Shown here: piece by piece, positions 57,758 to 64,000 of the stretch
Layout: each line of letters begins with the position of its first letter
Position numbering within the stretch: the first letter of the stretch is position 1
NCBI GenBank assembly: GCA_054601695.1
Contig: BAAHQB010000106.1
Span: 62,001-126,000 of the forward strand
Direction of reading: 5' to 3'
Length of the DNA stretch: 64,000 nucleotides
DNA from: Amorphochlora amoebiformis
Lineage: Eukaryota; Cercozoa; Chlorarachniophyceae
Translations under genes and position numbers: made by a program
Notes under the pieces: model-generated
Seen by the model: the letters and a program-made list of their open reading frames with translations, nothing else
Databases searched by the model: none
Told to the model about the DNA's origin: nothing

Positions 57758-58217
57758 GTAGCAGCAATAGTTCTGCAGATTGGCAAGCTGTACATTTTAT
57801 AGATTTGGCCATCGATTTATAATTATAATCCTGGTCTAGGTGGTGGTATTAATACTCTTGTAATATGACTCAGTACTGAGATAGTCTAGATACTAGAGAT
57901 AATACTAGTAATAACTCATTGACTTTGGCCGTGATATTGGTTGCCAATTATATCTTAGATCACAATGATAACTAAAGCCGTAATGCCAATAGCTCCACAT
58001 CATACTCGTCATAGTGATTCTAGTACTATAATTCACGTCCTACCTAGACTCAATATACGATAGTAAACCGTCAGCTACATGTAAATGGGTACCGTATAAT
58101 CTACTAGGTCTAGTACGTATATCTAGAATCTAGAGTATATTATGGATTCGAATTCGTAGATTAGTCTACAATTCCTAGAATTCTGTTTATATCTAATAAC
58201 GGTCTGTATGCCGCGCA

Positions 58218-58230
<13 letters not shown>
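57758..58230. other. Non-microsatellite intron sequence
   Basis: About 470 bp of mixed, AT-rich but non-repetitive sequence after the donor at 57758, with many CTAG and TAGTAC motifs. No exon with matching phase was found. It may be an old insertion. It is followed by TA repeats and (ATT)n at 58265. Confidence 0.5.
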
Positions 58231-58264
<34 letters not shown>

Positions 58265-58442
58265 TTATTATTATTATTATTATATATATAAATATATAAA
58301 TATATAAATATATTATAATATACATATATACATGTAAATATATATACTTTTTTACATATCTTTATCGCTCTGTTAATAATTAAAGAGTCACGTGGTATAT
58401 GCATATAACTACATGTATATAAATATAGAAATATACACACAT

Positions 58443-58481
<39 letters not shown>

Positions 58482-58497
58482 ATATTATATATACATA

Positions 58498-58557
<60 letters not shown>

Positions 58558-58780
58558 CATGGTACAACGTCATCGGATTTTACTAAATCTAGTACATTGT
58601 TGGCTATACGGCATCGGACTTAGCATCATTGTAGTACCACCAATTAATAAATTGTGTATCAGTCGGTACAATATATATCTAGCGCGAGTGGTATCAGATA
58701 CAATTCCGCCTCAGCATTGCAGGTGGAAATTCTACAGTCGGACAACTCGCATTAATAGAGTATTACTATGCAATGAACAG

Positions 58781-58949
58781 GTGCCATGAACAAACCACGT
58801 ACCGGTCTGACCAATGCTTTGTGTCGTATAATGAGCAACACGACTCCGCCTCAAATATCGTCCCAAGCTTCGCACGGCTCTCACACTTGCACCAGATTGC
58901 ACCCTTGCTGGAGGACAAAGAGGGTTCTCCACCTTGGGATCGGCCTCAC
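58781..58949 (+). CDS. Exon 58781-58949 (57 codons)
   Basis: Phase 2-0, exactly the change required between exons 57757 and 59437. Peptides: (R)CHEQTTYRSDQCFVSYNEQH, DSASNIVPSFARLSHLHQIA and PLLEDKEGSPPWDRPH. Acceptor CAATGAACAG, strong donor GTGAGT. Flanking sequence (58560-58780 and 58950-59436) is mixed, non-TA intron. Polar sequence of unknown family. Confidence 0.65.
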
Positions 58950-59436
58950 GTGAGTCGAGCCGAGCACCCGCTCAGAGGAGAATGTCCCGTGCGGACACAC
59001 AGTGTATCTAAACCCTCTAGTTATATAATATAACATTAAAGGGTTCATTCCCCGGTGATATTTCAGAGACAAATCTCCAAGGGTCTCCAGTGGCTGACCC
59101 GCTGTCAAAAGCATGCCGACCGCCCTCGATTCGCTTCGCTCGGCTAGAAAGGCGGTAGAGAAGATCTACGCCCCTGTTCAGAAGGTCATGCATGGTATCT
59201 CCATATTTGATCTCTTTTAGGGCTCCAGAAGGCGGTGGGGAGGGGACAGCTGGTTGAGAGCAGGTCGGGGTTTGAAAGACCGTACGCAATGAGGCCCAGA
59301 CAACCGTCAGCTCGGGTCTAGAGGGATCATACTTTATTTTACTCTTTACACATAGTCTATGAGTCCCCAGAGTGTTTTGAAGCTCATTGTATCCCTCAAA
59401 AAATCATAATAGCCATCCTAAAGCTTTCGCGCGTAG
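58950..59436. other. GC-balanced intron sequence
   Basis: Nearly 490 bp of unusually balanced composition without TA arrays. An acceptor-donor pair at 59234-59270 could frame KAVGRGQLVES but breaks the phase chain. The reverse-strand frames here have no splice context. Confidence 0.45.
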
Positions 59437-59998
59437 GAGAATGAAGCCATGATGAGAGACAGTGGGGAGAAGAAGAGGCTGAAAAATTACATGGCAAAGA
59501 GAGAGAAACTTAGAGTGATAGGGGTAGAGGAGATACTGCGGAGTTTTGGGGTAATGAGAGGGGCGAGGAATCCCGTTTTTTTTACGGATGGGTAAGAGGT
59601 TGGGTATATTCACGTAAGTTCACAAGTATAAATAGATTTTTGTGGCATATACTACGCATGAAATACTGTAATAGAGGTGGAGAATAAAAATAGTACATGT
59701 TCCTAGATATTCATATAAATATACATATATATATATATATATATATACAGTATATATATATATATATATAAATATATATAAATACACGTGAATATTCTTA
59801 GCTAAAAGACAACCCTCCCGGCGGCGGAGATCCCGACACAGTATGCCAAACCCTATTCCTAAACCCTAACCCTAATCCGTAATTCCACCCCTTCCCTCAG
59901 CCCTACGCGCTAACCCCTAACCCTATCCTACTGACCCACATGTGATATACCATAGGTGTTGATATAATAATAAACATATGTATACGCAGAAGATATAC

Positions 59999-60033
<35 letters not shown>

Positions 60034-60057
60034 CAGTATATGTATATATAATATATG

Positions 60058-60105
<48 letters not shown>

Positions 60106-60129
60106 ACATGATGTATTTATTATATATAT

Positions 60130-60165
<36 letters not shown>

Positions 60166-60293
60166 AATATATATATGTATATATATATATATATATACAT
60201 ACATACATAAGCAAACGTACTCTACACACACACACACACACACATACATACACACATACGCATACATACGTACATATTATATATATATATGTA

Positions 60294-60359
<66 letters not shown>

Positions 60360-60491
60360 TGTACATGAATACGTATAAGATATACTGTACATATAAATAT
60401 ATACACATGTATATACATGTATTTATATATGTATGTATATTTTAATGTATATGTATATATATACCTACATATATTATAATACATATATATG

Positions 60492-60545
<54 letters not shown>

Positions 60546-60681
60546 AATATATATATATTTATATATATATATATATATATATATTTGCACAAAAAATCTT
60601 TTTAAAGATTAATACCTATATCTACATACAAATATGTGTACATATATATACATACATGCATATGTATACATATATTTATAC

Positions 60682-60763
<82 letters not shown>

Positions 60764-60808
60764 AATAAATATATATATATATACATACATACATACGTAT
60801 TATATATG

Positions 60809-60876
<68 letters not shown>

Positions 60877-60908
60877 TTATATATCTATATCTCTATATAA
60901 ACACACAC

Positions 60909-61005
<97 letters not shown>

Positions 61006-61177
61006 ATGCAAAATTGTACATTTGTATGTATGTGTATATATATCTAGGTCTATAAACGCCCTTCCCTACCCAAAACCGGAAAACAATGAATTATATTTAT
61101 ACTTTCCGCCATATGACATTCTCCAAATTAGACACGCACAATACGCCAGTTTAGTTGCATTGCTACATGCAGGATAA
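59437..61177 (+). CDS. Last exons 59437-59591 and 61048-61177, TAA stop
   Basis: Phases 0-2 and 2-stop. Peptides: [51 protein letters not shown], then (G)[42 protein letters not shown] and TAA at 61175-61177. Donor GTAAGA at 59592. Summed coding length from 49688 is 1,416 bp (472 codons), in frame throughout. Alternatives: a GTAATG donor inside the first exon leading to a small exon at 59802 ([13 protein letters not shown]), or splicing on at 61156 to an island at 61335 (YGILVHERWFLNSTKISRY). Confidence 0.65.
59592..61045. repeat. (TA)n intron with telomere-like stretch
   Basis: CCCTAA-like sequence at 59845-59935, the rest TA arrays with (CA)n near 60225 and 60900. A 229-codon reverse frame is a TA artefact. 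Confidence 0.8.
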
Positions 61178-61184
61178 ATATATA

Positions 61185-61227
<43 letters not shown>

Positions 61228-61451
61228 CCACATCACACATACGAGTTCAAAACATATTATTATTAACATATACATGTAGGTATATGTATGTGTATATTTT
61301 TACACATATATATCAATTAGGTTTCGTTTTGTAGCCTATGGGATCCTGGTGCACGAGAGGTGGTTTTTAAATTCTACCAAGATATCTAGATATGTATAGT
61401 TACACTTCTACATATATTTTTATATGTAAATTTATGCAAATACATATATGT

Positions 61452-61482
<31 letters not shown>

Positions 61483-61484
61483 CA

Positions 61485-61537
<53 letters not shown>

Positions 61538-61577
61538 GTATGTATATATATGCATAGATACCCACACACACACACAA

Positions 61578-61619
<42 letters not shown>

Positions 61620-61648
61620 GCATATATATGCTTATAAAAATATATACA

Positions 61649-61685
<37 letters not shown>

Positions 61686-61796
61686 TATATCATATAATTA
61701 TATATATATATATACATATACACGTGAATAAATTTTGTATAAATGTATCATATATACATAAATATATGTATTTATATTTACATATGTACACACAAA

Positions 61797-61859
<63 letters not shown>

Positions 61860-61929
61860 TATATGTATATATATGTGTGCGTGTGTGTGTAAAAAATATA
61901 TATATATATAATATACATATCTATATATT

Positions 61930-62002
<73 letters not shown>

Positions 62003-62130
62003 TATACATGCACATTTTTGCATGTGTACACACACACACACATATATATATATATATTATATATATATATATGTAATATATATATATATATATATATAAT
62101 ATACATAATATTAATATATATATATATATA

Positions 62131-62161
<31 letters not shown>

Positions 62162-62480
62162 TTAATATATATGTACGTATATTCATGTATATATCATATG
62201 TATGCATAAATCTGTACATATATATGTATACATGTGTGTGTAAATGTAAATATTCTCATGTATTTATCTCTATGTATACATATATTTACCTATGTATATG
62301 TATATATCATAATGCATCAATAAAAATGTGTGCCAAGTACTTCATAAATACAACTAATTAAAAAATGTCAAAACCTAAGCTAGCAACTAGAAGGTCTGTT
62401 ACCAAATCTATATATAAATATACACTTATGTATATATATATATATATATGTTTATATATATATATGTAATATAACATTGT

Positions 62481-62572
<92 letters not shown>

Positions 62573-62811
62573 GATACATACATGTATGTCGGTATTCACA
62601 TACGTACATGAATATGTTTACATATCTCCATATACTTGTATAAATGCTTTCATATTTACGTACATAAAATATTCATATTATAGTTATATCTAAATATAGA
62701 TAGCGATTAAATCTAGAAATATGCATATTCGCGTACATTCATCATGTAACCAAGAACATATACCATCAAGAGCTACACCGCCAAGGATTAGGGGCTATCA
62801 CGGAGTTACAT

Positions 62812-62862
<51 letters not shown>

Positions 62863-62908
62863 GAATATATATATATTATATTTATAATATATATATATAT
62901 ATATATAT

Positions 62909-62940
<32 letters not shown>

Positions 62941-62955
62941 CATAACTTACACCAG
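61178..62955. other. Mostly (TA)n spacer or intron with weak islands
   Basis: TA, (CA)n and (GT)n arrays. Three non-repeat islands: 61320-61399 (FRFVAYGILVHERWFLNSTK, then stop), 62366-62405 (ATG start SKPKLATRR followed by GTCTGT) and 62700-62815. Any could be an exon or the start of the next gene, and none has two good neighbours. The spacing and the TAA at 61175 suggest a gene boundary here. Confidence 0.4.
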
Positions 62956-63534
62956 CAAGTAGAAGAAGCTATAACAGAGATTCGCGCTCTTCTAACCGTC
63001 CACCAAAGTCGCCGACGCGGAGGTATTCCCCATTCCCCAGCCCAACCCTAACACTAAGCCCGACCTGACCTAACCTTAACCCTGACCCTGAGCCTAACCC
63101 GAACCCTAACGCCCAAAATCCTGGCCAGAGAACGAGCGGTCTGTGGCAAGAATGCGGAAGATGATGAGGGCGCTTGCAGGTCATGTTTTTTTTTGAGATT
63201 TGAGGGATCTATGTCGATATCTCTCTTCGTCCCGCGCCAGCCTGAGTCTCTCAGTCTACCTCTGTCTATCTCTCTCTCTCTGTGCCTCTCTCTCGTCTGT
63301 GTTTCTCTCTATCTCACTCTTTCGCTAGGATGCTGTGATACACACTCCTTCCCTCTAGCTCTCTCTAACCCCCTCTCATGCCCTTTCAACTAGTTGTCCC
63401 TACCGTATCTTTTCTCACTCTCCTCTCTCTCTCTTTCTTGCTCTCTCGCTCGAGGCATCTATCCCTCTGAGAATCCATTCGACTTTTTTCTGAAATTATT
63501 GTTTTCATCGATATGTTCCGTGCTGTTATCCTTG
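62956..63534 (+). CDS. Coiled-coil exons 62956-63022, 63129-63179, 63472-63534 (partial gene)
   Basis: Phases 0-1, 1-1, 1-1. Peptides: QVEEAITEIRALLTVHQSRR then RG, (E)NERSVARMRKMMRALA and (E)SIRLFSEIIVFIDMFRAVIL. The first two are charged helices, the third a hydrophobic helix that could be membrane-inserted or buried. The first exon may stop at 63007. Introns are 106 and 292 bp and contain CCCTAAC-like and CT-rich tracts instead of TA arrays. The gene continues beyond the window. Confidence 0.55.
63235..63465 (+). repeat. CT-rich intron tract
   Basis: CTCTCTCT-rich sequence in intron 63180-63471, directly before the acceptor CCTCTGAG. Confidence 0.65.
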
Positions 63535-63539
63535 GTTTG

Positions 63540-63767
63540 GAACATATGTATGTATATATTGATGTATACATAGATTTACATATATTTATAAATTATAGTC
63601 AAATATGTAGATTTACATATCTATAAATTAGATTCAAATGTAAATGTATGTATGAATATAGTCTATATTTACACAAACACACACACATATACACATACAT
63701 ATATATGTATATATATATATATATAATATATATATATATATGTATTAATATATACATAATACATATT

Positions 63768-63815
<48 letters not shown>

Positions 63816-63827
63816 GATATATATAAA

Positions 63828-63865
<38 letters not shown>

Positions 63866-63883
63866 TTTTATATATAAATATAT

Positions 63884-63952
<69 letters not shown>

Positions 63953-64000
63953 CATATATATATATATATATATATACATACATATATATTATGTATATGT
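63540..64000. repeat. (TA)n to window end
   Basis: TA arrays with AT-rich interruptions and a (CA)n patch. No exon was seen. Confidence 0.85.

Noticed and set aside
59036-59055. tRNA-type B box (GGTTCATTCCCCGG)
   Set aside because: No A box or cloverleaf can be found at the right distance. Single-motif match only.
59880-59945. Exon [14 protein letters not shown] with stop after CCCTCAG acceptor
   Set aside because: The peptide is a translation of CCCTAAC units and breaks the phase link between 59591 and 61048.

Overview
The window looks like nuclear DNA of an intron-dense unicellular eukaryote. It is dominated by (TA)n microsatellite sequence. Between the TA arrays lie short islands of mixed composition, and almost every island can be read as a small plus-strand exon bounded by an AG acceptor and a GT donor. 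The intron phases of neighbouring islands match over long runs. Telomere-type tracts (TTAGGG on one strand, CCCTAA on the other) occur inside introns in both orientations. The code appears standard. I cannot name the species, and no prokaryotic feature, rRNA, tRNA or CRISPR array is visible.

Layout. Positions 1-120 are an interstitial TTAGGG tract inside or upstream of the first intron. From 164 to about 48573 I can chain roughly 85 exons of 12-1255 bp on the plus strand, about 1,800 codons in all. The 5' end lies outside the window. The chain starts with coiled-coil exons and a tandemly duplicated exon (1400-1660 and 2489 onward) carrying a PDPxNPY...[14 protein letters not shown] motif. A Pro/Lys/Thr-rich tail with an Arg-rich run follows, then a long Glu/Lys/Arg-rich coiled-coil stretch (4558-25000). 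From about 25275 to 43300 the exons encode a more globular protein of unknown family, ending in an [11 protein letters not shown] motif like the first landmark of S41 peptidases.

From 49688 to 61177 a second, fully phase-consistent chain of 17-18 exons (472 codons, ending in TAA) encodes a canonical EF-hand. It then carries an [13 protein letters not shown]...KNVAIVG segment like the catalytic-serine region of S41 peptidases. The two S41 landmarks sit in adjacent chains, and a phase-0 junction (48573 or 48728 to 49688) is possible, so both chains may be one gene. An alternative terminal exon (48708-48804) would split them. A further coiled-coil gene, or a continuation, starts near 62956 and runs off the right edge.

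Non-coding content. There are (TA)n, (TAA)n, (TC)n and (GA)n arrays, telomere-like tracts, a dispersed element family with short inverted ends (about 3889, 19514, 27559 and 36218), and several local duplications, some of which copy splice sites or micro-exons. Most long open frames here are artefacts of TA repeats read as Tyr-Ile-Tyr-Ile. The exon calls rest on reading by eye: splice sites, phase continuity and amino-acid composition. They need transcript support.
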